64,000 nt of DNA from Paraconiothyrium sp. Pb-2020 (Eukaryota; Ascomycota; Dothideomycetes; Pleosporales; Didymosphaeriaceae), in assembly GCA_022419385.1 (NCBI GenBank), contig JAJUBI010000004.1:2585286-2649285 (forward strand), read 5' to 3'. Of the stretch, positions 22,618-34,286 are shown in pieces. Numbering within the stretch: position 1 is the stretch's first letter; every line of letters begins with the position of its first letter. Under the pieces are notes generated by a model. That model ran no database searches and was not told where the DNA came from. It worked only from the letters and a program-made list of their open reading frames with translations. A program made the translations under genes and the position numbers.

Positions 22618-23593
22618 TCATGGAGCATCCCTCTTCTGGTTCACAATTACACCATAGGTAGAGTTAAGATCCGTAACATGGGGACCCTGTAGCTCAAATG
22701 TCTCGTGCGTTGCAGGTACTTCAGACACATGCTCAGTGATGGTGTCGAGTTCGCCAGCAGCCCGGTGCTTCGACCATCGTGGACTCCAAGAGTGCACACC
22801 ATGGTCGATTGTGCTTTGTGTCTGTACAGCATCGAGCTCAATTCGCGAGCGATTTGAGTGGCGGCTTAGGAAGAGAAACATCAGAAAGCCAAGCGCTCCG
22901 AGCAGCGGTAGCCCAAGACCAAGTCCTAGCCCTAAACCTAGAGTCCTTTCCATACTGCTTCCGTAATCATTTGCGGAAGAACCTGTAGACGGCGAAGATG
23001 TAAATGATGCGAGGCTCGTGGAAGACGTGGAACCTGCTGAGGAAGAATCTGACGTTTGACTGGCGATCTGCCCCATGATGGTGACTGTGCTAGGAAAACC
23101 TGTGGCAAACTTGGTGAGTCTCTGTTCACGGATTGTTTGATGATTGCTTACCTGAAAATTCAAAATAGTACGCTTTATTGCTGCAAAGCACAGTATCGCT
23201 CAACTCTGCAGTTTTGCTGTTGCGGCAATAGTATCGGTTGACCTGGCCCTCCCCATCGCACCTCCCAACGCCCATGCCACCTATTCCGAGGTTGTCTCCA
23301 TTTGTTGAGTTCGTGCAGAACTTAGGGCAATCTTTGCTGGACCAGCTCTTGTCTGTACAGCCCCCGCGGACATAGAAGGGAGACATCTTTACTATATCGC
23401 TGTTGACTTGTTCTGTAAGAGCGCAGAGGCTGTTGGAGAGGCACGCGTATCCTGGTCCGCAGCATGTTGAATTGGGTGCCGCACCATTACATGCGGCGTC
23501 ATTCGTTGTATTGCCATTCGGAAAGTAACATGTCGCTGATACTACACAGAAGATGTGCGCAAGGCGGAACAAGACCCTTGTAACAATCTTCAT
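22618..23593 (-). CDS. Cys-rich single-pass surface protein
   Basis: Exons 23593-23152 and 23099-22618 (intron 52 nt, GTAAGC...CACAG) give 307 residues. Order: signal peptide (RVLFRLAHIFCVVSA), a Cys-rich ectodomain with CYFPNGNTTNDAAC, NSTCCGPGYACLSNSLC, VRGGCTDKSWSSKDCPKFC and GQVNRYYC, a Ser/Thr-rich stalk (residues 159-195), a transmembrane helix (about 201-225, a GL repeat then PLLGALGFLMFLFL), and a cytosolic tail of about 80 residues. This is the common fungal architecture shared with Wsc/Mid2-like wall sensors, though the ectodomain is a different, widespread and unnamed fungal type. A TATATATA run lies near 23690-23698, about 100 bp upstream. Role at the cell surface is inference. 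Confidence 0.85.
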
Positions 23594-24574
23594 CGTGTTC
23601 GTAGATGGTGTGGGTGCCTGGGTGCATGCGAGTGATTCAGAAATGTTTACATGAAACGTAAGGCATAAGATCTGTGGGGCTTAGCCATGTATATATATTC
23701 TCCTTTACAAGGCTGCGGACATTGCAACTATGCGGAAAGCCCCGTCCCTGAGAAGGACTTCAATCTCGTGCGAAGGCCTGTATAAAACACCGAATGGGGC
23801 CATGTTCCCAATGCAGGATAGCATGCTGCAAGGTTCATTGACGATCGTCGCGCCGCATCAACACAAGATCTCAGCCTTACCAACATAACACGATCATTTG
23901 CAGTGGAAAGGTAGCAAAGGTGTCTATAAGTTAGTACTAGACCGCGCATGACATTGCTTCAGCGTCATACAAGTGTGACAAACAGGGGTTGCGCTGGGCT
24001 CAAGACAATGTATACAACCTGGAAGCCACAAAGCGGATGTCTAGAGCAACTTCGAAGAAGCATGTTGCGATCTACGCTTCGAACCAATCAGGATTTCACC
24101 GAGAAAAAAGGGCTTTCGAGTAACTAAATGTGGACCCAACGATATCCATATAGATACGCGACAGTTCGGACTCGGGTCTACAATGAAGACGCCACCCCCC
24201 GTATCATGGGAGCCAGATCCAATCAGGACAACCGAAGATCCCGTCGACCCCTCAATCGGTCCCTGTCCAAGGTGAGGGGGCCAAGACACATTTTATGTGA
24301 AAGATCTGCTTGAAGATCATACCGTTAGGGTCACAAGCCTCCTTGCGATTCTTGAAATAGATATGACGCGGAGTCATTTCGCTTTTTCAAAGTTTCACCA
24401 TCAAATTCTTCTTACGAAACCCTAAAAGGAACATCCGTGCGAGTAGTATTCGAGAATCGGCTAAATAGAACGAGAAACCCAATTTTGACTTGCTCAAACA
24501 CCTCCCCTTCTGTTCTAACAACATCGAGACATACCACAATCTTTACAAACTTGTCTCTTTAAGCATCTTCTGGG
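23594..24574. other. Divergent promoter region (surface protein and GH71)
   Basis: The two genes point away from each other and share this stretch of about 1 kb. No open frame of interest. Confidence 0.5.
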
Positions 24575-25977
24575 ATGCATCCAATTCATCTTATGGCAAT
24601 GGGCCTTGCGGCGACCGTAGCATGCACGCCCACCCCAACTGCGCGCCAGACACTCAGCAAACCAATGTAAGCTTCACTTACTTGCTTAAACGACCTGCAA
24701 TCTGATGTCTTCAGCTTCGCGCACTACATGATTGGGTCTATTACACCAGATCACACGAACCAAGACATTGCCGATGCGAAGGATTTAGGTCTTGATGCTT
24801 TTGCACTGAATCTTGGTCTGCCCTTCCTCTTAAAACTTGCTAAGCCCCCACTAAGTCTGCCATAGATTCGTTAGAATCATGGGCAACCGACACCGTCAAC
24901 CATCTGTTCGATCAGGCTGATGCTTCAAGCTTCGGGCTGTTCTTCTCATTCGACCACAACCACTTCACCCACCCCTCTGAGTATACAGAGTATCTGATGC
25001 CCTTCCTCGCGAGACCATCCTATTTCAAGATCAACAACAAGCCCATTGTATCCACTTTCAACGGCGAATCGGTCACTAACGATGAATGGACCACTTTCAA
25101 AGCCGCCGTAGGCGACATTCTCCTCATACCGGGGTTCTCAGCCGCGACACCCAGTTCCGATACCTTCACCACCCGTAGCGCGCTCGACGGAGTTTTCAAC
25201 TGGAACTCCTGGCCCGACAGCTCAGCAGGAAAGATAGAGGTATCAGACACGGAAGATGCAGCATATCTTGCCGCCGCTCACAGCCAGAACAAGCTCTTCA
25301 TCATGGGAGTCTCGCCTCTGCAATTCAAGCATATCGATCCTAGCCAGAACAATTGGTACCGTCGTGGCGAAGGAAATCTCGAAGTGCGCCTCGAACAAGC
25401 GCTCAAGCTGCAGCCGGATATGATCGAGCTGCAAACATGGAACGACGCTGGCGAGAGTCATTATATGGGCAACTGGTGGGAAGATCCGATCCACGGCACC
25501 CCGATCTTAGATTACGTCAGAGATTATGACCATAGAGGGTATTGGAACATCCTAGGTCCTTTCATCCAAGCGTGGAAACGCGGTGATACCACGACATCGG
25601 GTATGGTTCCAAGCGAAAAGGACGTGCAGGGAACATTTTGGCATCATACCCTCACAGTGAACGCCGATTGTGGTTCGGACGGGTTCGGAAAGCCTAGGGA
25701 CTTTGAAGACGCCGAGGATGTTGTTAGCGGCATCGTACTCGTCACCACTGGAAAGACTGGATTTGTTGCCATCATACACAACGGTGATCAGGAGCTAGGG
25801 ACGATTAGCCTTGTTGAAGGGTTTAATAAGTTTAAGGTGGAAGGACTGAGTGATGGGCAAGTGAGCGTCAAGATTCTGGATGGCAGTGGCGCGACAGCGG
25901 TAGAAGCATCTGGCCCGCTCGAAGTGTCGAGTTCAGCCACGCTGTGTAATTACAACTTTCAGGTCCTCGGGTTCTGA
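24575..25977 (+). CDS. GH71 alpha-1,3-glucanase (mutanase)
   Basis: Three exons, 24575-24666, 24715-24815 and 24866-25977, with introns of 48 and 50 nt, give 434 residues. Secreted (MHPIHLMAMGLAATVA leader) enzyme that hydrolyses alpha-1,3-glucan of fungal walls or biofilms. Family landmarks: IFAHYMIGSITPDHTNQDI, DAKDLGLDAFALNL, SFGLFFSFDHNHF, PSYFKINNKPIVSTFNGE, DGVFNWNSWP, FIMGVSPLQFKH, NWYRRGEGNLEVR and IELQTWNDAGESHYMG. The catalytic acidic pair lies among the conserved Asp/Glu of these blocks. The C-terminal 90 residues form a beta-rich accessory region; no CBM24 is seen. The start is inferred from the splice that joins the leader to IFAHYM. Confidence 0.92.
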
Positions 25978-26098
25978 TAGTGGAGTTTATTTAGATTATG
26001 TTGTAGTCCATTGTCATGAAGGAGCCTGTTATTGAGATGAAAGCTCTAGTGACTACCATGCTACTGCTTGTCCTTCAATTGTTTAGATAAGCTCAGCT

Positions 26099-26385
26099 AT
26101 GGATTCGAGTGCTCCTAGAGCTTCCACAATGCAGGTTGGGTAAGTCATGCGTGCGTACAATACTGCTGTCATTGCAACAAGCAAATAAAGCATCCAGTGG
26201 AGGGCGCAACAGCAGATGACGAAAACGAAATGGCCAATGATCTAGACTTCGTGTACGAGTTGCTGTCTAGCTCTCGCAAGCAAGGGAGCATGCACAGGTC
26301 CGAATCGGCAAAAATCTTCGGCACCGATTCGTTCACACCAGCACTGATAGGCTACCATAAAGTGGAGTTGGCGTGCTTGGTATAA
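26099..26385 (+). CDS. Weak two-exon candidate downstream of GH71
   Basis: An ATG at 26099 opens MDSSAPRASTMQ, and an acceptor at about 26190 leads to a frame with VEGATADDENEMANDLDFVY and YELLSSSRKQ that ends at 26385. The donor is poor (GTTGGG) though a good GTAAGT lies 5 nt further but in the wrong phase. Treat as a guess; the rest of 25978-27208 shows nothing. Confidence 0.2.
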
Positions 26386-27208
26386 TTTCCTCATCAAGTT
26401 CGTACGACCGTCCTTTAAATCATGCTTTGCAGCTGATATACTAGCCCGATGTCAATCATTAGCTATGAATAACTGGAGACCGTACATATACACTGCTATA
26501 AGGTCGAAGACAGTAGGCGGGCCTGAGAGAGTGAGTAGGTAGGTGGTGAGTAGGCGCGTATTGGGGAGAATGACAGTCCATTCTGCGGTGGGTAGGAAGG
26601 GGAGCAAAACCACGGAGGAGACAAGGTAGCAGCAACTCGGTCTCAAGGCGACCGTAGAAACATCGATTGCGACGTGATGTCGTTGCCAGTGGCCTTCAGC
26701 CTGATGCCACTCCATGGGCCTCGAGCGCCTAAAGCACAAGCTTGTTGGGTCATCGTTGTACGTCATGAGCTGTCGAGAAGACTTTGCGTAGTGTCGTCAC
26801 AGAATATTCCTCGAGACTTTGCAAACCACATCAGAAAGAGCCAGTTGAAGCAGAAGTTGATAGTGCAGCTCGTACAGTTGCGGCGCCGCTCACTATTACA
26901 AAGCCCATGCTACGGGTAGGTGTCACTGACCTATAATTCTCTGACATGCACTGCGGTTCAAGTCCGAACCGCAGAGGCGCACAGACACCTTGCGAACCGT
27001 TGTCGGCGTTGTTCCAGTGCAGCACAGGCAGCCGTGTTGTAGTCTCTCGCAAGCCCACTAGTGACTTTGTCTACTCCACACAACACCACCAGCGGCACCA
27101 GTACGTATAGTCCTCCACAACGATCACGGCACCCTCCTTGCATCTGCTACCGCTTGGAAACCTCATGCAGGAGAAGTACGCTAACAAGTTATGATAGCTA
27201 GCTTCACC

Positions 27209-27623
27209 ATGTCCGCTGCACCAGCACTCACACCCGTACCATCCCGCGCTCTCGGCGCCCTCGATCCCAGCGACCCTGTGGACCAACTCCTGCTCACTGT
27301 AAGCATAGCACAGCCTGTCAGGACTCAGTTTCGCTAAGGACAATAGGCGTGGGCTCTTCGCTCGCACCGCGAGCAGTTCGTCGCGGGGGGTGGCTCCCCT
27401 GACGACGACTACTACCGCTTGGTCTCCGCGCGGTTCGTTGCCCTTTTGGAAGAGGCGCGAGATGCTAAACTGCGTTGGGACCGCATCTACGCCGTAAGTC
27501 TGGATGACCCAGCACCAAGCCTCAATTGTAATCCGTACCTCGTTGACCACCACGCAGGCAGCCGCAAGAGTCGAAGCCCGCGTGCGGGCCCGAGAGGCCA
27601 ACGCTGCCCGTCCGCGTCCTTAG
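27209..27623 (+). CDS. Small helical protein, three exons
   Basis: Exons 27209-27298, 27347-27493 and 27558-27623, with introns of 48 and 64 nt in phase 0 (GTAAGC...AATAG; GTAAGT...CGCAG), give 100 residues. Content: VDQLLLTAWALRSHREQFVA, YYRLVSARFVALLEEARDAK, LRWDRIYA and an Ala/Arg helix AAARVEARVRAREANAARP just before TAG. The second acceptor is doubled (GCAGGCAG), and use of the second AG would change the frame and the C-terminus. Intron-like GT...AG blocks continue downstream to about 27840, so the 3' end may be longer or spliced in the UTR. No family recognised. It lies 770 bp before another small gene of the same layout. Confidence 0.6.
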
Positions 27624-28392
27624 GTTGTAAGTTGGACGCCCGAGGATACCGTCTTATGCTAGAACAGGGGGCCAGACACAATGGGATGCGAGAGAAATTG
27701 GGCTAACAGTGGTGTAGTTCGACCAAGGACTCTTCTTGCCGGCCGCGAGGCCTGGCCGCTCATGCTGTGAGTACACTCCACGTATCATATTGGATCGATC
27801 TGACCTTGGCTGAAAAATTGCAGCTCGCCCAAGGGCAGCGCGAGCGTTTGTTTTGCCCTTTAGGGCCATGATACCCCAGGACAAGGGCGTTTAAGGAAGG
27901 TCTGGGCGTTGAGACTGGTTGTGTCTTTTGATATCGAAATGGAATGCATTGCGAAGAACATCTTGCTCTTTTTGAAGTGATTATGATTGGAGACTAATAT
28001 GAAAGGAGAAAACAGCTTGTGAAGGAAGAGGAAATTCGGATTGTGTGAACATGAAAAAGGAGTGCCCATGAACAGAAATCGGCTGGATCTCAATGTGAAT
28101 CTGAAAAAGAAGCTGGCGGCTCCACGTGAAGTTGCATCATCTCAAAGAACGGAAGATATCAGAGCTTATAATGGTGATATATACACCGAGAGAAACTGGG
28201 GTGGAGAGAGAGTAGACGGCAGGGAGAGTTCCTTTCCTGAGCTCGCGTCGTTCGGCCGATCTTGAGGTCAGCTCACCTACTAGTTTCGCTCCCTCTACAC
28301 CCCACCCCACACTCAGCAACAGAAGTTCGTGCACCATTTATTCACGACTTTCGCAGCTTCCTGAAGATTGTACCGGTCAACAGGTGGTGCAG

Positions 28393-29035
28393 ATGTCCAG
28401 CAACAGCAGCAGCAGGGCTGCGGCGGCCCGTCACGTCCTCACCTTCCCGAGGACGCCACCTGACGGCAACCGGCTCCATCAGGCCATCCGTAACGTAAGC
28501 GTTGACTATGATCACTCGTGGAGTCAATATAGGGTTGGCTGATACAAGACAGTGGCACTGCGTAAACAATCTCCTTGCGGAGCACATCCGCTGGAACGGC
28601 GAGCGCGCGCGCTACGACTGCGTTGGGATATCTCTCCGGTGTGCACGGCAGAACGCGTTGGAGGAGGCCTTGCAGGTATCCCAGCCAGGAACCTGTGGAA
28701 GGACGATGCTTCACGACGAGGCGGTGAGTATATAGGATTAGACGCGGACGATCAAGGGGATACCATGGCTAGACAAGCCTTGGGCTGAGTTTGCACTCCG
28801 AATGGACCGTTCCGCTGACTCGATCGAGGACATGGTACTCATGCGCGCCCGCGACGCTTACGAGCGCGTCAACGGCGGTCCGCGCTACGGGAAGGGACTC
28901 CGTGTGCTTCTCCAGGAAGTGATGGCCCGAAGGGAGCGCGAATCGAGAAACCTGGTAACCCCGGGTCAAGGACTCCAGGGCTTTGATGAGCCTGCGGTGG
29001 CTTCTCCGCCGGCTGCAGGATCTCCTCGACGATAA
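28393..29035 (+). CDS. Small Arg-rich protein, three exons
   Basis: Exon 1 28393-28494, intron 58 nt (GTAAGC, branch CTGAT, ACAG), exon 2 from 28553, last exon ending 29035. Two in-phase choices exist for the second intron: 28676-28741 (donor GTATCC) or 28724-28777 (donor GTGAGT, weak acceptor CAAG), giving 172 or 176 residues. Shared content: a Ser/Ala start, WHCVNNLLAEHIRWNGERAR, ISLRCARQNALEEALQ, FALRMDRSADSIEDMV, RARDAYERVNGGPRYGKG and a Pro-rich end with AGSPRR. All junctions are phase 0, as in the neighbouring 27.2-kb gene, which suggests but does not prove a relationship. No family recognised. Confidence 0.6.
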
Positions 29036-29470
29036 TTAGGTTGTGGTTACTGGTGGTTCTTCTAGGACCGAAGCGAACAAGTGCTCTCTCCTACCTCTTT
29101 AGGCTTCATGAGTCGGTGGGCGATTCCAAGAATTAGATTGCGGCGGGAGGGCGTTTGGGCTTGGGGCAGGGATCTGGAATGTTCTGTGTGCTAATAATAT
29201 AATCTTTTCATATAAGCCTTTTACTTGTTCCAAGGCGATAAAATGGCCTAGCTGAAGAGGAACCGAAAGGAGGAAGTGATGTTGGAAGTTCAGACGGAAC
29301 GGAACATCCTCCACTGACTAATCTCGGCCGATGACGTTTCGGCCCCAATCGATGGCGCGACAGGAGCTCCCAGTTCCCCGCGCAAGCTCCGAGTTACTAG
29401 CCACGGCTCTGGTACGCGACATTCCCATTACATTCCAATGCCTACATATGCGGGCAATGAGAAAGCCACC
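29036..29470. other. Intergenic, promoter of the M28 gene
   Basis: No open frame of interest. The M28 start codon lies in a GCCACC-ATG context. Confidence 0.5.
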
Positions 29471-31782
29471 ATGAGCGACGAACGCACCCCCCTCATTGCC
29501 GTCGTGCAAACACGCCCACACCGCGACCGATACCCGCACCACCGCCTGCGATACATCTGCACGCTCTTTCTGTCGATTTCGCTGTTTACCGGGCTGATTG
29601 CTGCGGTGCTTATCCTCAACTTCTTACCGCTCGGCGACGATGATTCGGATACCGCTGCGGGGATATCCCGGTACTTGCCTGGGAAACTGCCAGAAGGATG
29701 GCCGAACTCGAGAGGGCTAGACTACGAGGAGCTGGTGGACATCTTGAAGGAGACGCCTGACAGCGAGAAGGCCAGGGAATATAGCAATTATTACACCAGC
29801 GGCCCACACCTGGCCGGCAAGAACCTGAGCCAGGCTATCTGGACGAAGGACAAGTGGGGGGAATTCGGCGTGACCTCGCTGATCGTGGATTACGATGTGT
29901 ACCTGAATTACCCTAAGGGACATCGCCTCGCGCTTCTGGAGAAGAAGGGCGAGAAGCATATGGAGGGAGAAGATGAGTGGAAGATCAAGTACGAGGCAAG
30001 CTTGGAGGAAGACGTACTCAATGAGGATGCAACCAGCGGGCTGAAGGACCGCGTCCCGACGTTCCACGGGTACAGTGCTTCTGGGAACGTGACGGCTGGC
30101 TACGTCTACGTGAACTACGGTACCTACAGAGATTTTGAGGATCTTCAGACCGCTAACGTCACGCTCGAGGGCAAGATCGCGCTCGTCAAATACGGCGGCG
30201 TTTTTCGCGGGCTTAAGGTCAAGAGAGCACAGGAACTCGGAATGGTTGGTGCGATTATCTACACCGATCCTGGGGATGATGGAGAAGTTACGGAAGCAAA
30301 TGGATTTGCGGCATACCCCGACGGCCCAGCGCGTCAACCGAGCAGCGTCCAGCGAGGCAGCACTCAATTCTTGAGTAAGTTTCCCCACCATATGACCGTA
30401 TAGCCCACTAACTCTAACAGGCTTCGCTCCTGGCGACCCGACAACCCCCGGCTACCCTTCCAAGCCTGGTGCTCCCCGTCAAGACACTTCGCACGCGATT
30501 CCTTCGATCCCCTCCATTCCTATCTCCTACCAGGATGCCCTTCCGTTGCTGAAGGCCCTGAATGGCCACGGACCGAAAGCCTCGTCAATCAATTGGGAAG
30601 ATGGCGGTCTTGGATACAAGGGGGTCGAGTACAGTATTGGACCTTCTCCAGACCACCTCTCCATCAACCTCGTCAACGAACAAGAATACGTCACGACACC
30701 ACTGTGGAATGTCATCGGCATCATCAACGGAACGATCCCTGATGAGGTCGTTGTTCTAGGAAACCATCGGGATGCGTGGATTGCAGGCGGTGCTGCCGAC
30801 CCCAACAGCGGATCTTCGGCTTTCAATGAGGTTATCAGAAGCTTTGGCACTGCTCTGCGTGCAGGCTGGAAACCCCTACGAACGATTGTGTTCGCGAGCT
30901 GGGACGGCGAAGAGTATGGGCTTGTTGGTTCGACGGAATGGGTCGAGGAGTACCTCCCATGGTTGTCGGCTTCGACTGTCGCATATCTCAACGTCGATGT
31001 CGGCACCAATGGCCCGCACTTCAGGCTGTCGGCTGCCCCGCTCGTGGAGAAGGTTGTCGTAGATACGAGTGAGCATATTTCCTTCCTTGTTCCAGCGTTG
31101 AAAGCCGATATCTAATAGCGTTGTAGTTGAGCTTATCCAATCGCCTAACCAGACCGTACCCGGCCAAACCGTCAGCGACGTCTGGGACAAGCGCATCTCG
31201 ACCATGGGCTCCGGCTCTGACTTCACCGCCTTCCAAGACTTCGCCGGCATTCCCTCGATCGACATGGGCTTTGGCTTCGACCCGCGCTCAGCCGTATATC
31301 ACTACCACTCTAACTACGATTCCTTCTCTTGGATGGAGAAATACGGTGATCCCTCCTTCCAATACCATGAGACCATTGCAAAAATATGGGCCCTTGTCGC
31401 CGCGAAGCTCGTCGAGACGCCGGTCCTACAATTGAACGCTACGCGGTACGCAGAAGGTCTTCGACGCTACGTCGATAGCGTCAAGAAGAAAGCATACGAG
31501 TCAAACCCTAATCCAGACTTCGAAGCCCTAGATGCGGCGGTCGCACGGTTCCACTTCGCCGCTACCATCCACGACGGTACGGCCGCGGCGCTCCTCCAAC
31601 AGCTCTACGATAACGACATCCCGTGGTGGAAATTTTGGGAGAAACTCCAGCTTTATTACGCAATTCGCCGAATCAATACCAAATACAAGTTCTTAGAGCG
31701 GAAGTTTCTCTATGCCGAGGGGTTGGACGGTAGAAGTTGGTTCAAGCATGTGGTATTTGCGCCGGGGAAGTGGACGGGATAA
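29471..31782 (+). CDS. M28 peptidase, glutamate carboxypeptidase II-like, with premature stop
   Basis: Exons 29471-30374, 30421-31068 and 31127-31782 (introns 46 and 58 nt) give 735 residues. Type II membrane metallopeptidase: short cytosolic N-terminus, one helix (YICTLFLSISLFTGLIAAVL), protease-associated domain (SASGNVTAGYVYVNYGTY to GAIIYTDPGDDG), then the M28 catalytic domain. Zinc ligands by alignment to human GCPII are His417 (LGNHRDAW), Asp428 (AADPNSGSSAF), Glu466 with catalytic Glu465 (WDGEEYGLVG), Asp494 (LNVDVGTNG) and His578 (YHYHSNYDSF). The C-terminal dimer domain follows, but the frame meets TAA at 31780-31782 right after HVVFAPGKWTG, where relatives have Tyr-Ala-Gly and a further 40 or so residues. 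Homologues cut N-acyl glutamate or short peptides in the vacuole/endosome system (Vps70/Tre1-like) or at the surface. The start at 29471 has a strong context; an ATG at 29438 is in frame. Confidence 0.9.
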
Positions 31783-31908
31783 GCAGGGGCGACGTTTCCG
31801 GGAATTGTGGAGGCTATTGACGAGAGAGATGAGGTTGCTACATTGAAATGGACTACTATTGCGACAAATGTGGTGGAGGGGGCGAGTGATTGGTTGGAGG
31901 AGGAATAG
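31783..31908 (+). pseudogene. Orphaned C-terminal tail of the M28 gene
   Basis: Directly after the TAA the same frame stays open for 41 codons to TAG at 31906-31908 and encodes the family's terminal motif (AGATFPGIVEAIDERD, then WTTIATNVVEGASDWLEEE). Readable sequence after a single-codon break shows that the stop is recent or that it is a sequencing error. Confidence 0.8.
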
Positions 31909-32989
31909 GTGACGAGGACACGGCAACACATGTGCATATGCGTGTATATATGAGCGGGATACCCAAATTGTACAATTTTTGCGATTGAAGTGTTCTCGGT
32001 GGCTATGCTTGAAGTAATTTTTGACCGGAGTATGTTCGTTTTTGATTCGCTGTAGGTGTGTGAGTAATTGCATTGTAGGCAATCAGCAAGACTTTGTGTC
32101 ATATCCTTCAAACGGACGAAATGCAGGCTTGAAGCAATTACAGCCATCCGGAGACTCAAAATCAACGGCATGCTCAAGGGTCAATTTAATAGCTCTGAGA
32201 ATCCGTGGACTCAATCTGGTGTTACTGGAAACCTGGTAGGTACGACACGAGCAGAGTGTCAGCTACGGCGGCCAGGCTGCAAGCGAGCAAGCTCTCGATG
32301 GCTGAATACAAACCAGTGTCTCCTCAATACGTATCTGGAAGCCTTGATTGTTTACCTGTATACTAATCATTCTGTGAGCTCGGAAGTGTTGAAGTCTAGG
32401 ATGCCTAGCATCGTGCGGCTAGTCAGATTAAACGGAAATTAGCACAAGAAAGAGGATCTTGGAGACTCCACCTCCAGCAAAGTTCTGGAAATAACAGAGC
32501 TGCTTCATTGTTCAGACTTCGCACTGGTAAGCGATGAGTGGCGGTGAAGAATGTATGGTCAATGAACGGCTCTCATCGGGTATTTGGATGGAACTATGCT
32601 GTCGGTAGCATTGTGAGCGACAGGCTGGCGAGGGACAACAATTTCTCAGGAACAGATTGTTGCGTACGGGACGTTCAATCTCCTTCGCCACAAGGATAGC
32701 TTTAGGTAATCAAAAGCGACCAGAGGTACTACTGCAACGGAAGTGCAAGATAGCTTCACACAAACTCAGATTGAATCTTAGTTTTCAGCCATGAGGAAAC
32801 AAGATGCATATCAAGGACAGTTGATGATCTCTTCGTTCAACGGAATAATCGAAGTAACATGTATGAATTACAACCTTGCGCAAAGACTAAAGACTAAGTC
32901 TAAGCGTCCTGGAAGGTCTGCACCACCGAGGCAGCTATGAGACTCCAGGGTTGGCTAGATTCCGCCGCTTATTCGGCGGCATGTATTAC

Positions 32990-33410
32990 TCTACCCTAGT
33001 GGTGACACTCACCAGCTATAGCAAAGCATGGCGACCGGTTGACCAGGGCATCCTCTCAAGCCTTATCCATGACAATCCTCAGCGGTCTCCAATGGACGCA
33101 CACGCCAATGATCATTGATTTAGTGCGAAATGTTTGAGTCAACTTCTTACACACAGACACGAGTCTTAGTCTGGGGCGCCCAATAAGCTGCTCCGCGCTA
33201 CAATCAAGGCACAACCATCGTACTAAGCTGAGGTTCGGCAATACCATCTAGCCCAGAATTTGAGGCTGCACTTTGTTGCAAGTGTAGTGCGCATCTTGTT
33301 ATTCTACCCCTCGCTACTAATACCCACCAGCTATGAAGAAGCGTGGCGGATGACTTACCAAGGTTTTCTCAATTGTAGGAGGGGTGTCATTGTGGTTGAT
33401 GATGATCCTC
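32990..33410 (+). repeat. Diverged direct repeat, pair 1
   Basis: 32990-33080 and 33302-33410 share ordered words: TCTACCC, CACCAGCTAT, GCGTGGCG versus GCATGGCG, a CCA(G/A)GG block, CTCTCAA versus TTCTCAA, then ATGA(C/T)(A/G)ATCCTC. Spacing is about 315 bp. No coding content recognised. The rest of 31.9-34.8 kb has only short frames. Confidence 0.5.
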
Positions 33411-33757
33411 GACGGCTTTCAAAGAAGGCGATGAGCACGTCAGTGATCGATGTATGATGTGGGATGTATGACGTTGCCTTTACATGTAGACCGGAGTCCT
33501 AGTATAAGCATACCATTAACCCTAGCATCAGACCCAAAGTGTGCCAAATCAAACTAAAGGCCGAGGCTGACGGAAACCATACAGCTCGACAGCGAAACTC
33601 CACCTGGGTCCAACGCTTCTTGTTCTCCCATGCTACTACAACCCCGCAAAGTGGTATACCTTCGGCGAGCAGTTGCAGTATCAATGCTTTCTTTGCGCAG
33701 CATGGGTGTATGTCCGTTCGAGCTCTCTACATCATAGACATGGGCCTCAGTCCTTAT

Positions 33758-34286
33758 GATGCTTCTGTAAACGGCTCGAGACCACTTCTTGGCCCGCGGT
33801 GCAATGGGACAGCGAGTGGCATGATTGATCTTCCCTCGCTTGGATTCTCAACAGGGTCAGCCTTAGCCTGGAGAGTATTGTTAGAGGGGATTCACTCCGG
33901 AGGACCGAGACGAAATCGTCGATGACCGTAGCGCGATGGGAGGGATGTCAAATTTGGCGCAGGTAGTACGCTTAACTACAAGATTAAGGTAAACAGGGAC
34001 ATCGTGGTCTGACTCACCTCGACAAGGACAAGTAGTGATGTTGTAGCTGTTGCTACCGTTAGCGATGTCGTGACATGGATTGGGCACAGGTACTTGCGAC
34101 ACTCTTACTCGGGTCGTGAGTAGATGTCCATTCAATCAATCACATCAGTGACATGGATTTTCGTCGTGATGTTCTTGCAAACGGCTCGAGACCAAACCGT
34201 TGACCCCACACTGTGCAATGGGCTCGCCGGTGGCATGATTGATATACCCATGTAAGGTTTGCCTCAACAGGATCATTCTTGGCCTG
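33758..34286 (+). repeat. Diverged direct repeat, pair 2
   Basis: 33758-33870 and 34168-34286 share GATG(C)TTCT(T)G(T/C)AAACGGCTCGAGACCA, then TGCAATGGG, GTGGCATGATTGAT and CTCAACAGG(G)TCA with a final CTTGGCCTG/CTTAGCCTG. Spacing is about 410 bp. Together with pair 1 this suggests one older tandem duplication of a longer unit. Confidence 0.6.
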
